64,000 nucleotides of DNA, taken from Neodontobutis hainanensis (Eukaryota > Chordata > Actinopteri > Gobiiformes > Odontobutidae). The notes below the pieces were generated by a model. It was not told the origin of the DNA and searched no databases. It saw only the letters and a list, made by a program, of their open reading frames with translations. The DNA lies in the NCBI GenBank assembly GCA_024349245.1, contig JALDNG010000022.1:13580001-13644000 (forward strand), given 5' to 3'. Shown here piece after piece: positions 24,726 through 38,171 of this stretch. Position 1 is the first letter of the stretch; each line of letters begins with the position of its first letter. The translations under genes and the position numbers were made by a program.

Positions 24726-27375
24726 GTTAGGTATTTGATGTTAAGGTAACGTCTTAAATTACTAATTTATGTATTATCGCCACAAAAAAAGGCCACAATT
24801 ACAAAGACATGGTCTAGCAGAGATAGACACAACATGAATGTGTTCCGATTGAAACTTATTAAGGTAGATGCTTTAAGGTGAGTAAACAACACTGCCTGTC
24901 TCTAACTTTACTCTACACAGCAACCATAAATGGTATTGCAGTAGGTCTTATTTTCCCCTGACTGGTAGAAACTGGAGCTGAGCTACAACTTCTTCTAGCT
25001 TAGAATTCATATATTCAAAACATTTACTATTAAGTTATGATTGATTATTCAATGGCGCACTTTTCAACAGTTTTTTGTAGGTGAATGTAACTTTTTATGT
25101 TGTTGCTTTTTAGCAAAAACATGAGAAAAGAAAATGAGCAGAAATGGAAGCATGGCTGAGAAAATGAGACAGACTCAAAGGTAACTGAGGAGGTGCAGTG
25201 AACAAAGACAAATAGTGTGTGATTAAACGTCTGTGAACCAGGAGGATATCTCCATCTCCCTTGTCACCAGACAGTCACACATTCCTGGCCAATGAGAATG
25301 CAACACATGCTAATTGCCAGTTTGAGTGCCTGTCAGTTACAGGGAAATGCTGCCTGAACCACATTTACATAATTTCTCATCTCTCCTGCCAGCCAACCAA
25401 TGTGGGTAACTCGTATGACCACAGTGGAGGAGGCTTTGTTGTCACTTTTTACTTTATTGGACAGCAATTACTCTCCCAATTTGCCTCTTTTGAATGTTTT
25501 CCTGTTTGGTTTGATGAGTGCATGTGCATGTGTGTGTGTCAGAGAGCGTAGACCCTGGTGACTAGGGATGGTAATTGAGATGAGAACGCTAATAACAGCA
25601 ATGTTAGACAGGCCTGAGTGGGCTCTATATTACTGCTGCCATGTTACAATGCATCGCAGGACATGTTCTAGTTGCTTACACACAATTTAGACAGGGGCCT
25701 TGTTTGATCCTGCAATGGGTTTTCCTCCCAATAGAATCACGTTTGGCCACCTTAAGAGTGTCAGTGGTGCAAAATACCTTTGTGTCATCCAATGGCCTAA
25801 AAGCTATAACTCTTGAACTTGATCCCAAAGAGTGGTGACCAAATGGGGCCTAACCCAGTGCAAAAGTGAGCCAAGTGCACAAACTCATAAACTCTCTCAA
25901 AGCCTTACCACAACACTTTAACAAACTCGCTTTCTTCTACTTGGACAGTGAAGTAAGACGTTAACAAACAGTCTCCTGTGTGTTTAAACGTATTTATCCC
26001 TGTGTTTCCACATCATTACATTTTCCAGTCAGCTGACCTCCAATGCAATTGTGCCCTATGCTGTGATTTTTGATTTGACAAGTGCAACAAAGCCTCCGTC
26101 ACCACATCGTCCTCATCTGTCTGTCAAAAAATGTCACTGCATTCTTCCCATGTGACCTCTAAATGGCAAAATCACAGTCACCCTGAACGTAGCAAATGTT
26201 TATTTAGACATCCAACAATGGCTTGCTGTGATGAATGCACACGCTCGAAGTAAAGTAGGATGAAGCAATCTAAATATAAATGGGGGCGAGGGATGAGCTA
26301 GAGCCATAGGTCAGTCCGGTGCTCTAAACAAGACAATCTTTCTCCCCTCAAATGCCCAAGTCAAATTACGCTTCACACACTACATGAATGCACATGCACA
26401 GAGGAATTAGATGAGCATTAACACAAGAAAAAAGATTTAGATGTGAGCATCAGCTATAGCTATTGTTCCTCTATAGTGTGGAAAGGGGTTGGAATATATA
26501 AATAGAAAAGTGATGATGCCTATTTATCATCTGCAACATGCTGCGACAGAGTAATATCTCAGAAAGAAAATAAACAGAGCAGCTGCAGGGATGCAAAAAC
26601 AGGGAAATATTTATAGAGTAGTTTTACTAATGCTGACTGCCCTCACATCTTTTATGTTGCAGATCTTTACATTTTAAGGACCTTTTTGTTTGTCATTTCC
26701 TCTTAAATCCAACATAATACATTTTAACATTTTGGCACGTTATGTGTGAGAAAGTAGTGGCATAAATGGAACCGTTTCCTGGCATTAAAGTTCCTCTAGA
26801 CAAATATAGTATGCACAGAGCTTCATATTTTTCAGATAGTGTTTGTGACACTTTTATATTCCTTTAGTGGTTTGGTACTGGAGCTGCATCCCATGCAGCT
26901 CCAGTAAGCCCCAGAAAATATTAAGAATAGCAACAAGCATTATTCTCACAATATCAGGTCCAGATGTAATAGACGCAGCTCATCATTTCACGTTTTACTT
27001 ATCCACACATCCCACTTATTAAAACAATATTTTTTGGGCCATCAGAAAAGTAGAAGAGTCATGTGTCTAACTGTTACTGTGTCTTCTAAGCACCCCTGAT
27101 GTTTGACTTCTCCAGAATAGCACCCAATCCTGTACGCCTTCTCTGTTCACTGCTGTTTGAATGTGATGATGCATTTAGGACAACAGGGGGCACTGTCAGT
27201 TGTACCTCTCCGAATAGGGCATTATAACCTGTATAAAGCAGCTTGTGTGACAGACATGTCACAGTAACATCACGTGACTCTTCTGAGGAAGACTGCAGAA
27301 AGTTAGCCATCAAAACATTTCAAGGTGCAATACTCATAAAACACATACATACTGGTCTTTGATGAAACAGAAATA
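24726..27375. other. intergenic, no gene seen
   Basis: Mostly unique-looking AT-rich sequence. A perfect hairpin lies at 26876-26906. The stretch 27090-27310, with CTGAGGAAGACTGCAGAAAG near its end, has the look of an old retroelement end, but I could not assign it. Confidence 0.45.
26876..26906. repeat. perfect 14-bp hairpin
   Basis: Arms TACTGGAGCTGCAT and ATGCAGCTCCAGTA are exact reverse complements separated by CCC. The match stops abruptly at both sides. The arms are too short for a typical microRNA precursor. Confidence 0.85.
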
Positions 27376-27380
27376 CTGCC

Positions 27381-27684
27381 TGTCATGGCTGCCTGTTAGA
27401 TCACCTGAGCAACCAGCCACTCCAACACACAACCCCAGTTGCCAGATTGTTCTACTACTTCCAGACCAATACATCCAGCGTAGGTTACGGCAAACCTTGC
27501 TTGCTACCTGTTTCGGCGAACTTGTTACCGTGTCCTGAGTCTTCTGTCTTCACCTCCTGGACCAGCTCTTTGCCGTGTGTTACCGGCCATTCTTTGGGTC
27601 CGACCAAACACGTCCACTATGTCTTGTATCATTAAAGATTACACATCATATCAGGTGCATTTGGATCCTGAGTCTGCCGTTACA
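27381..27684 (+). mobile_element. solo LTR of an LTR retrotransposon (Gypsy-type likely)
   Basis: The 304-base segment begins TGTCATGGC and ends GCCGTTACA, giving the TG...CA ends of an LTR. It is flanked on both sides by the 5-base direct repeat CTGCC (27376-27380 and 27685-27689), a target duplication of the size LTR elements make. An ATTAAA signal at 27631-27636 and the GCATTTGGATCCTGAGTCTG stretch near the end resemble fish Gypsy LTRs. No internal gag-pol sequence or second LTR is present, so it is a recombination-derived solo LTR. Confidence 0.78.
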
Positions 27685-29410
27685 CTGCCTGGAATGCTAC
27701 CAAAATTACATTGGGATGCAGTGTATATTTTAAAAGACCAAAATAAATACATGTAGTAAAAAAAAACCCACTGTAATAAGTCTACAAAATAAAGCACCCA
27801 ACATTTCTAATGAGACTAAAGTTAGATAAAAAAAAGTGTCTACATTGGGAAAAGGTTAGTTCCTTTGTGTGTTTTAAATAAAGTCTTACTGTGTGCTAAA
27901 TGCAGCTTCAGCACAAACTGACCAGTCACACAGCCACAGCCCACTTTATACAAACTCTGCTTCAGGGACACTTTTGGTCAAAATAAGAATGGATGGCTCT
28001 TCTGGGCTGTTTTTTGCTGACGGTCACCTACTGTGACTTGGTGGGCAAATTAACGCTGAAGGGAATAGTATGAATCATTCCACTACACTTGAATAAACAT
28101 TATTCTGGTCTCATATCTCTGAAATATCTCCTTTCTCCCACTGCCATTCTTTCTTTTGCCTTTTTCTCTGCTTCATTCCCCATTCATTCAACACTCCTAA
28201 ATGAATCTTTGTACTTTGTATTTGCGCAGACAGCCCGCTTCACAATTTAACGTTCGCTATTTCCATTCATAAATGTTCTCTCATTAGTTGAGACCCAGTT
28301 GTACAATTGAGAATGAACTGTCTGAATAGTCTGGCAGCTGTTTAGATGCTTTTCTGCAGTTTATGTTGATTTGTCTGTCTCAACACTCTGGAGGACGCCA
28401 ATTAATGTTTTTCCCATCCAACATGGACTCATTAATTAAGTACAGTCAGCCTCTTCAGCGCTGATTTGCAAGAATAAGACACTCAGGATAAGCACAAATC
28501 ACTGGGGTTGCCACCTGCCTTCCCTCGTCGTCAGCAGGGCTACATTTAAGCTCTATTTTAGGATTTGTGAGTGTTGATCATGGGATGACACTATAGTTAG
28601 TTCTAATTAGAAAGTTTCAATTAACATAAAGACAGGCATATACTTCAGTTTTAAACTTTAAAGATGAGTCAATTAGTTTTTTGTTAGCTGTTTTTTTTCT
28701 TTTTGCCTGTGTTTTATAGTCTGTAAATCAACAGGAAAATAAAAGTAAATAAATAATACTTGCATCAAACCATCACAATTTTCCACCCAAACACTGTAAT
28801 ATAACATAATCGATTCTATCTAAAATTAAAAAATTATAAAAAAATAAAGAAGAAGAAAATTCTTGGAAACACTTAAGAGCTGTGTGATAGAAAGTTACAA
28901 AAAACAAACTATGTCTCATCTTCTGATGGACAATTAGAGAAGTTAAATGTGGTCCTTGTCCTTCTCCTAGGCTTAGTGATGGATTAAAATAATTTTTTTT
29001 TTATTGTCCATATCCTATATATTCAGGCTCCTAAATGGAAAGCAATAACTGCCTTAATGTAACTGAAAAGTGTTTAAGTCTATATGTCAAGCTGTGTGTT
29101 TTTCTTGTTTGTCCTTCTCTAATTCATCTCTGAGGCATGGAAGTTAAGTGATGGGTTTTGGGAGTGTATGCAACTCCAGAAGAGAGGAGGGTTAGGTTTT
29201 TGTCATGTATCCACTACCTGTCATTGTCCTATCCTCCCCTTCACGCTCTCACTGTGTCCGTCCTGTCAGGATGTGTGTTTTCATTTTGCCTGGTCGGGGT
29301 CAGAAGGTGAGAGCATTCAGTCACCACCACACCACATGACGCTACAGCCTGTCTCTCGTCATCAATCTGGCTTTTAAAGTGTCTCACGGTCCACTCCTGG
29401 TCTGTAACAC

Positions 29411-29436
29411 TGACAATGTGTGACCACACATTGTCA
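29411..29436. repeat. 26-base perfect palindrome
   Basis: Arms TGACAATGTGTG and CACACATTGTCA are exact reverse complements around a 2-base AC centre. The core contains an ACCACA (Runx-like) hexamer and overlapping GTGTGA (T-box-like) half sites; their use is unknown. Confidence 0.85.
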
Positions 29437-29780
29437 AGGGGAAGAGATATGGTCAGCATCCAAACTGCTGGACTGTCTGAGCACTGCTACAGAGGAGGAG
29501 GATATCTTTGGGGAAAGAAGTGAGAGAAACACAGCCATGTCATGTACAAAGACCCATGTCCCATGCTGGCTGGTTTGTTCTTTTGTTAAAAATCAGAAAC
29601 ACATTTTTATTAGTTTCTAAGTATGATAAGGGTCAAATATAAGGTACAAGCAGTTCAACAGAAATATGCAAATATGGGAATTTTGTTACAAGTGTCTTAA
29701 TTTAGATTTTGTACGTATTGCATTACAATGTTTTTCTCTTTCATCACAGCAGCAACATAGGCCATCATAATGATCCAAAG

Positions 29781-29822
29781 TAAACTCTAATAGAAAATAT
29801 TTAAACTCTAATAGAAAATATT
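29781..29822. repeat. two perfect 21-bp tandem copies
   Basis: The unit TAAACTCTAATAGAAAATAT plus one T occurs twice without a mismatch, suggesting a recent slippage or duplication event. Confidence 0.85.
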
Positions 29823-32800
29823 TGCACAAGTACGTATCTGTAATTCCCTTCACTGTGTCTTTGAAAAAATGTATTTACTTCAGCCACATTTGCATTAAAT
29901 ACATCATGAATAAATCGTATTTGAAGCAAACATAAATTACCATTAACTTTAATAAAAAAGCAACTAAATCCTTGAGTGTAATGGCATAAAAGGCATGACT
30001 GTATGGTCGCTTTCTTTGATTAACAGCAAAACAATTCCTGTAAAAAAAAAAAAAAAATCCTATAACTTTTTACAAGAATAGGACAGGATTATTCTCAATC
30101 GTCCGATCAAGTGATGGAAAAAAAAAAAAAATGCCTCCAAAAAGTGCTACACTGACCTGACTCTTACTTGACTGCTCCAACAAAGTCCATTTACTTTTCA
30201 AAGCAGCACTCTGTCTACTGTAAGCTTGGATATTGACCAAGATTTTTTTCAGTGTTTATAACTTGAGTGTTTTCTCCCTGCAGTCTATTTGATCTCACCA
30301 TGAGGACGACCTTAGCACTGAGATATCCCTCCAGCTGTAGTGCCCTTCACCTCACGGTACCTTCTATGTTTATGGATGAGTCACATGCAAGAAACACCTC
30401 TGATAGAATCCAAATCATGCAATCCAATACAAAACAGTGTGACTAACATTAAGAGACATTTTTCTGACTGTCCCACTTCTCAGTTTCTGATAAACAGGTA
30501 AGTGGGAAGTGTTCAGAGGTTGAAATATAATTTACTCTTTGTAGTGTCAGAGGGCCAATGCATCACCATCGGAATTTCCCAAAGAGACAATTATTTTGTG
30601 GCGTTGATGACTATTATAGAAGAAGCCTTTTAGCACTTAGCACAACTTGTTTTTACTCATCATCTATACTCATTGCTATGATTTTTGAAGTTTTATCAAG
30701 TTACTTGTTTCAAAGCAGCCAATTTTTCATCTTAATTACAATTTATAGATTGTTGTTTACAATGTAATTTACCTCTATCAGTTTTATTCATCACCAGTGC
30801 TTTATATAAAAAGAATTTGGGCAGGAACAAGAACCAATACTAACAGAGTTCCGAGTATGTATCCACACTGTGCAACACTAATTATTTTAACAAAACAAAC
30901 TTGCTTCATTGTAACATCCGCAAGGCCTTTTCTTTCATTAAAAGTATAAGATAATTGGCAGAAATACAACATTTATTTGCTTCACTTTGCCTGGAACTAA
31001 AACTCATGAGCTTTTGCACTCTCTAGGTTTCTGGCCCAAGTGGGCAGAGCATTGGAGGTTTATTTTTAGAAAATCCAAAGCAGCTGGTTTGCAGCAGTGT
31101 GTGCAACTAATGAGGCCTCCAGTGTGAGACGGTGGGTGAGTGTGTGCGTCGTTCATTTACACTACATGCGTTACTACTGTGTCATTGAATGGACAGCAAA
31201 GGTCTATCATTTTTACCAATCTGTCTTCTGCCAGAACAAATGGAGATGACATAATGGTCAGAAAAATTGAAGGTACAAAATGTAGAGGACACCTTGTGAA
31301 TGTCAGCGTGATAAAAAAAGAAAGAAAGGAAGGCAGTTGAACCTTTAAAACATCAAAGCCAAGATTTAGGCATGTTGAAAACCTGTAAAAGTGTGAAAAC
31401 AGCTGTAATACAAGCCTCGACAAGAAAAATAACTCACTGTAAATGCATCTAAAGAGTGTTCAGTGACAGTGACAATATATGCAAAAAGCACCGTGCAGAC
31501 AATGATTCAAATCTGAATGTGCCCTGCATCCTGTGTTCTTTTTTTGTCCGTGCACCTGTTCTCATAATGTGTCCATCAGCGAATCTCTGCACCTGGCTGT
31601 CACTGTGTCACTGTGTCACCGCGGTTTGCCCTATTCTCTCGTCTGACCAGCACATTGTTCAATTACAGAGTCTCCACGGCTCGTCTGCTCTAAGCCCACG
31701 TTCTGTCCCCTCTGGTGTGTCATCTCTGTCCTAGATCCACCTTTGTTCTGTTCTCTTTAATTGTCTCTGTGTACTTTTCCTCTGTCACTGCGGCTGTCTG
31801 TTCCTATCTTTATTCTCTACTGTATTTTCATTGGACAGTTCGTGTTTAGAGATGAGCAGAGACAGTTGTCAATGGAGTAACCCACCTCCCGCCCAAATCA
31901 GGTGAAAAAGGTACTCGCCAGTGCAACCTGTGAAGGGTGAGAAGTAGAAGTTGACAAGCTCAATAAATGAACATGCAACCCTAATTACAAGTACTGTAAA
32001 GTTGTTTATGTGCACCATTTTTTGTTGGTACTGTGTGATAAATCCTTGGGGCAGATTGAGTTTGGTCAAGACCAAAGAAGAAGCTGCCTGAAAGCTGTAC
32101 AGAAGAAGAGAAGCATTGATAGTGATGGGTTTTATATAATATACAGTGATTATGTATTTTCCTTCGATCAATACTTCTCCAGAGACAACTCTTAAGGTCT
32201 CATTTTCCTTAAATATTTCGATCTGGACAGTACTGCCTCATATTTAGCTTTTGATTAAATTTACAATCAGTTATTTGAGCCACTGATGAATCAGGCTGTG
32301 CCTCATTTAGCACTAAAACTCAAGAGAAGGGATGAGAGGGCATGGACAGATGGCCAGTGTGGGAAGGTGTGTGTCTGCATGCTAAGTTATGTCTGCAGAG
32401 TGTGAAAATGTTTGCCAACACATATGCACAAAACATTTCTCTCAGTCTGGCTGTATTGCAACACAATGACAGAGCAGCCCACAAACTAATATGACACTGT
32501 ACTAATACCACTTATGACATTTAAAGCAACACATGTCATTTTTCAGGATATACTAACAATCTAAGTAAAAGAGAGTTTCCTATTCTTCCACATTAGTCAC
32601 ATTTGGCAATAAAAAAATTATTTGCCATCCGCTTTATTTCTACTGAGCCCTTATTTTACATGAATGGGATATCATCAAAATTTATCAGCTTGGAGAAATT
32701 TCCTCACTACTTCTCGTTTCATCTTACTATCAAACGGGACGGACAAAGTCAGGGTGAAATTGGAGGAATAGTGGCTAATTTAGACTTCTCTTTAGTAGGC

Positions 32801-33699
32801 AGGAGAAGGAAGAATTCAATCCTCTGAAGAAAATAACCTCTAGATTGCAGCTGTTTGGTTCAGAGTGAAACCTGAAGCTTTGATAGAAGGAACTTAGATT
32901 TTTCTCTGTGTCGCCTCAGCCATCTGTCAGTCTGGAGCTGATTTAAATTCTCTTTTCTCTCTTCTGTCTTTTATTAGCTCTCAGTCTTACACATTCTCAC
33001 ATTTCCTAGTTTGCTGTTTTACTCAAATTGGGAGTCTTACACCCTTTGGACATATCATCATAATCATTTTTTCTTCTCTTCCTTCTCCCTTTCTCTTTCT
33101 GTATCAACACCAATAACTTTTGTTGACTTCCTCATTCACTGAGCACCTTCCGCTCGACATGTCCCCCTCTGCTCGGGGTTTCGCTTTATGAAGTGCAGGA
33201 TGAAACAGAAGTTGGAAAGTGGCTTATAACCATGAATGCAAATGTCATCATCTAATATTGTAGGAGTAGACATTTTTTATATAATAGTAATACAACCATT
33301 ATTACGACCATTATTCCAACAGACGTCCTGGCAAGAAAAAAGGTAAATAATAATAAAAAGTGCGTCATCTTTTCATTACTAAATCATTTGTTCATAACAG
33401 TAGCCTAACTTCTGAATGTAATACTCTTTGGTTTGTTTTTTAAGGTCATTAATTCTAAGCCTACTTTATAGTGTGGCATTAAAATTAGATTTTGTGTTGT
33501 CTTGTTTTAATGTGTCCTTGCACTGCTCTTGATATGTCGGTGGAGATTATTAGTCATCCAAATTGTAATCCAATCAAAAGTTACAAAGAAGACATCTTTA
33601 AACCCAATGTCCAGATGCTTTCTTTACTGTCTTTGATATTAAAACAAATCCCAAAAATGTCTTACAGAAGTCCATTTAGATTCTGGTTTACAGTATTCT

Positions 33700-33776
33700 A
33701 AAAAAAATTGCTTTTAACTTTTTTTAAACAAAAGACTTACCTTTTTGTTATAGGTTTGGAAAAAGCAATTTTTTTT
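33700..33776. repeat. inverted repeat with 16-bp perfect arms
   Basis: Left arm AAAAAAAATTGCTTTT (33700-33715) and right arm AAAAGCAATTTTTTTT (33761-33776) with a 45-base loop. Half of each arm is a homopolymer, so part of the match could be fortuitous. Confidence 0.6.
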
Positions 33777-36700
33777 TATCTAGTTTTGTAAAATCAAGCA
33801 TTTTCACAGTGACCGAGCACATCATCGAATACATTTATTATTTTGTAAAATATATTGTGGTATGTGCAAATGTTTTTTTTAGATTTTTTATTTCTTCAAA
33901 TGTTAAATTGTTCTTGGCTCCCTCTCACGCTTCACAAATCCAGACCAAAACACTTTGCATGTCAAAGAGGTTTTAAACCTTTTGGACATCTGGATTCAAA
34001 GAACTCGTGCATTACTCACTGATTAATGTGACTCACTGAATATGTCTCCAAGTTTAGACTGTCAGGGGACCATCAGTGAATGGAAGTTTCCAAGTTAGAT
34101 TGTCTAACAAAATGAAGATTAGGTCCCAGTCAATTTGCCAGCAAAGAAAAAACATGCAGAAGACAATCAGCCGAAAGAGAAGAAGAACTGTGCTTCAGGC
34201 AATTAATCACAGTTCTTTCCACTCGCTTCACAGCTGTTCTTCTCTTCTTTTAATACACCTCAGTCAGGTCAGTTACTCTGAGTCGTCAACATCAGGAAGC
34301 AGGAGGCCAATAACACTCAATAACAAGCAGTTGATGGAGGTTAAACACAACATCAGGATCAGATGCTGTAGAAACACTATCTACAAATAATAATGGAACT
34401 GCAAAGATTTTATGTAAAGTTTATGAGATTTCCAAAGTACCTCAGTATTTTACAATACTTATTACATCACCAACAATGTCCCAAAAAAATGCAAAATATC
34501 AAAACAATTTGTACAATTGCATCAAAACGATATCCATGCCGATTCTATTGTACACCAGCCCAACAAACATGTCTGCATTCATGTTTCTCTTTAAAACAGA
34601 TTCAGACAATTACAAATCAAAGTAAACTCATCATCTGACCTATTTTTTACTGACTTTTAATGTCCTTCTGTAGGTGCTCACAGTGTAGAAAGTTGGGGTG
34701 TGTGTACATTTGATCAGCATGTAAAAAGATACACACAAAGACACAGAGTGTAACTAAGGGTTTGTGTGCCCTGAGTTTAGACTTACAGGAGGTGTAGGCA
34801 TCATTGAAAACTAACATGACAAAAGACTAGCAGATACAAGTGATTTATGTTTATGTGAAAAAAGACAAACTGTAAACTTGTACTTCAATTTTAACCGGAA
34901 ACATGATGCTAAGTATGCATGCTACAATTAGGCTAATGTAGGTACACAACTAAGCAACTGAAGAAGAAATCAAATAACACTTTTTACTAACAAAGTTTTT
35001 CATGAAACAATCTTAAAACAGAAACTTGCAATGAAAAGGTTGAAATCCTGGCGAGAGAGCCTTCCCACAATGCAACCACTTTGACAAATTTGTATTTCTT
35101 CATTCTCCCGATGAAGCCAAGTCCAGCAGCAGGGCTGAGGAGCTACTGGGGCCAAACACATTACAAGTAGATTGAATCTGATGTCATGTTATTAAGCTGC
35201 AATTGCAGGCTGATGTTGGGCTGGTGTAGCGCTGGGATTGGGGCTAGGACAGGGTCTGAAGCTGCCTGGATCAGTGCCCTGGCTCTGTGCTAAATCCCAT
35301 CGCTCATCCCCATCAGTATGGAAGAGATGAGCGCCGCTGGTCTTTAGTCTGAACCCCCCAGAGAACACGGCAAAACCAGAGCAAGAATTAAATGTTTAAA
35401 TGTAGACTGAAGCTTTGGTAAAACGCTCCAATTTAAATGGTTTTAGATGCATACAGGTTTCTAATGTGTTCAGCAGTTGTTACGTGGTTATCTGTGGTTT
35501 GAAAGAGGTGGATTTGGCTCCAGTTGATCTTTGGCTCAGCTCCACACTTTGCTTTTTCCTCCAAGAATCCAAGTGGAAGGAAGTGCTTAAATCCTGCTCG
35601 GGTTTTTAATGGATGTATAAAAATGTAGGCACCTGTCTTCTTTCTGTTCTTTTGCTTTGTCTTTTCTTTTAACCTCTCCTTGTCCCTCATCTCTCTTTTT
35701 TGTGAATGTGGTTCTGTTGCCAGTGGCAACTCAATACCATCTTGTGACCTTGTTTCTCAAGGTCCAATGTGTCCAATCAACGCGCTGCAGGAGGCACAGG
35801 TAGAAAGGAGGACTAACCCTTAAGTTCATCCCACGCTGCTTTCCTAATTTGTTGCTTTTTTGCGCCTTTGTGTCCACTCTACATTCAACCATTTGTCTCT
35901 CCTGCAACATTCCCTCCACTCTTCATGCAATAACTTGAATTTATAGTGTAGCTGTAGATTTAAGCAACAATAAGTTGAAATTGAAGTACATGTTTAGCAA
36001 TAACTGATGAAAAAAATCAGATCACAATCTCTAAGAAGTCATTCTTCTTTGAACCTGTTTGAAGGTTTTGGTAGCTTTCATGAACACACCCAAGGCCTAC
36101 ATGCAGAACCATGGACCAGATCTGGGCCAAATATCTGTGAAAGCAGCTTTATTTGGCTGAGTGTGACAGAACTGAAGCCAAAACAATGTATGACACAGTC
36201 AGATTAATGCTGCTGTATCATCCAAGTGGAGCAGGGCACTGTGGGAAATCTCATTGCATCATTATGTGTGCCACCTGAGATGTATTTTGTCCCTTTATTT
36301 TCTTTTGAAATCTAATTTCAGGTAAGATAAAAAAAAAATAATAATAATAAAAGAGTGATGTCTATGTGTATATCTGCAATAAGAAATTCTCATAAAGTTT
36401 TTTAATCTGACTCGCATGGTGTTGGTGGCTCCTGGCAACATGAAATTAAATAATGACACCCACAAAGCAAAATAAAGTAACTTTTTACCTAAAAATATAG
36501 TGTAACAAAAATTATATAGATTTAAGATATATTGTTATACGTAGTTTGTAGAAGCATTTGGCTTGTTTAGTTCAATATTGGGTTTATTCTCTGAAACGTG
36601 ACGCAGTGTTTCTTTAACTAGATAATAAATAATTCATCTAAGTGTCAAAAATATATTGATGTTTTGATGTAAATTTAACATTTAACATTACAAAGTTAAC

Positions 36701-37887
36701 TGAACAATTATGTCTGGGCCCCAGCTTCACAACCTTTGGGTGTTAATTTGGGTCTCTTATTTAATGATTTCTTATCTGTAAAATATCTGTAAACCAGTTT
36801 TCCTACTTTGGTTTTGGAAAGATTTTTATTGTCTAGCTCTCAGAAAAAAACAACTTTCAGAAAACAAGAAAAGGCAAAAAACTACTGTATATGATTTTGG
36901 GTTGTGTTGATTCAAAAATCCAGAACAAACAACGATTTAACTTAGTTTAGTTTATTTACTTTATTGTAAATAAACTCCAGGAGCATTAATCACAAACACA
37001 ACATACATTACAAATAGAACATTACAGAAAATAATACAGAGCACGCATACAGGTACAAGAGTAAAACACAATGCAGTAGTAAAAATAAGAACGACTAAAC
37101 CAGCCCTCTGTGATGTGCGGCGTTACAAAATGTAGCATTAGACTAAAAGAGTGGGTACAGCAATATGCCTTTAAAAAAACTTTAGTTAAAAGATCAGTGC
37201 TTTTGGTGCCATTTGGTTCACATTTATTGTATTGAGGTACTTTTGATTATTAAATACACCAATGAGACTTTAATTCTCATTTTATCTGTACATGTGCATA
37301 AGTATGAGGAACATTGTATTGTGACTATATGGCCTAGTTTTTGACATAAACTAAACCAAGGCCTATTTTCAACCCCAGAGGCTCAAAGTATTTTTCTCTT
37401 TATAGTATCTTTCTCCTTTTACCATGCTGCCATCTGACTCCACACAGCACTCCATTCATTCTGCTACACACACATACATCAGTGCAGTTTACAGTTGTTT
37501 GAACCAGGAGAGACATTGGCCCACTTCAGTCATGTGCATCTTGCTCTGTGGAGACACAAACACAGGCACATCTGACTTCTGTGCTACAAACCCTGCGCTC
37601 AGATTTAGGTGATGCTTCTGTTTATACTGCTCTGTGCTGGATCTACTTCTCAGAGCATGGCTAGAAAAAGCATCGGGGATATTATCTGAATTTGAAACAA
37701 TGTGATAAAACTACATTAATGAACTCTTCCATCTATTCAAAAGTGGTTCACTCTTTTTAAAGTTACGTTTGTTTGTACTTTTATCAAGATCAAGTACCAC
37801 TTTGGATAATACATTTGTAATATTCCATCATAAAAGTCCCAAAATAAAACCTGTTTGACATTTCAATGAATGTCAAATGAATGTGCT

Positions 37888-38170
37888 TAAAGCGGCAATG
37901 CGTAACTTTTATCCACTAGATGTCAAAGATCCCTCTACAGACTGTCTGTGTTAGCGTGTCACTCAGGAGAAGTTAGCACGTCCCGGTGGCATGGAATTAT
38001 AGATCATTTATATCAAAGTTTTTTGTCCAGCTAACGGTACTGTGTCAGTGAAATAGATGAGATTTTACCAAATGTGTGTCTAATAATAATTAAATCAACA
38101 CGAGAATGTTTATTTTTCTACTTTAAAGTTACGTGATGCTACTAGCTAAAAGTTACACAGTGCATCTTTA
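37888..38170. mobile_element. MITE, TTAA-flanked (piggyBac-like)
   Basis: The 283-base insert has TTAA at both borders (37887-37890 and 38168-38171). Its terminal inverted repeats are about 20 bp: left AGCGGCAATGCGTAACTTTT, right (reverse complement) AGATGCACTGTGTAACTTTT. There is no coding capacity. TTAA target use suggests the piggyBac superfamily, although PIF/Harbinger elements with a TTA target cannot be ruled out. Confidence 0.7.
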
Positions 38171-38171
38171 A

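Larger units (their letters stand above)
27690..37886. other. long intergenic region, no gene seen
   Basis: About 10 kb with no exon I can support. It contains a perfect palindrome at 29411-29436, a perfect 21-base tandem duplication at 29781-29822, A-runs near 30043 and 30119, and a 77-base inverted repeat at 33700-33776. The stretch 28230-28480, with several ATTAA homeodomain-like cores and balanced composition, could be a conserved noncoding element; this is an inference only. Confidence 0.45.

Noticed and set aside
26876..26906. Hairpin considered as a microRNA precursor
   Set aside because: The stem is only 14 bp with a 3-base loop, too short for Drosha/Dicer processing, and there is no extended pairing outside it.
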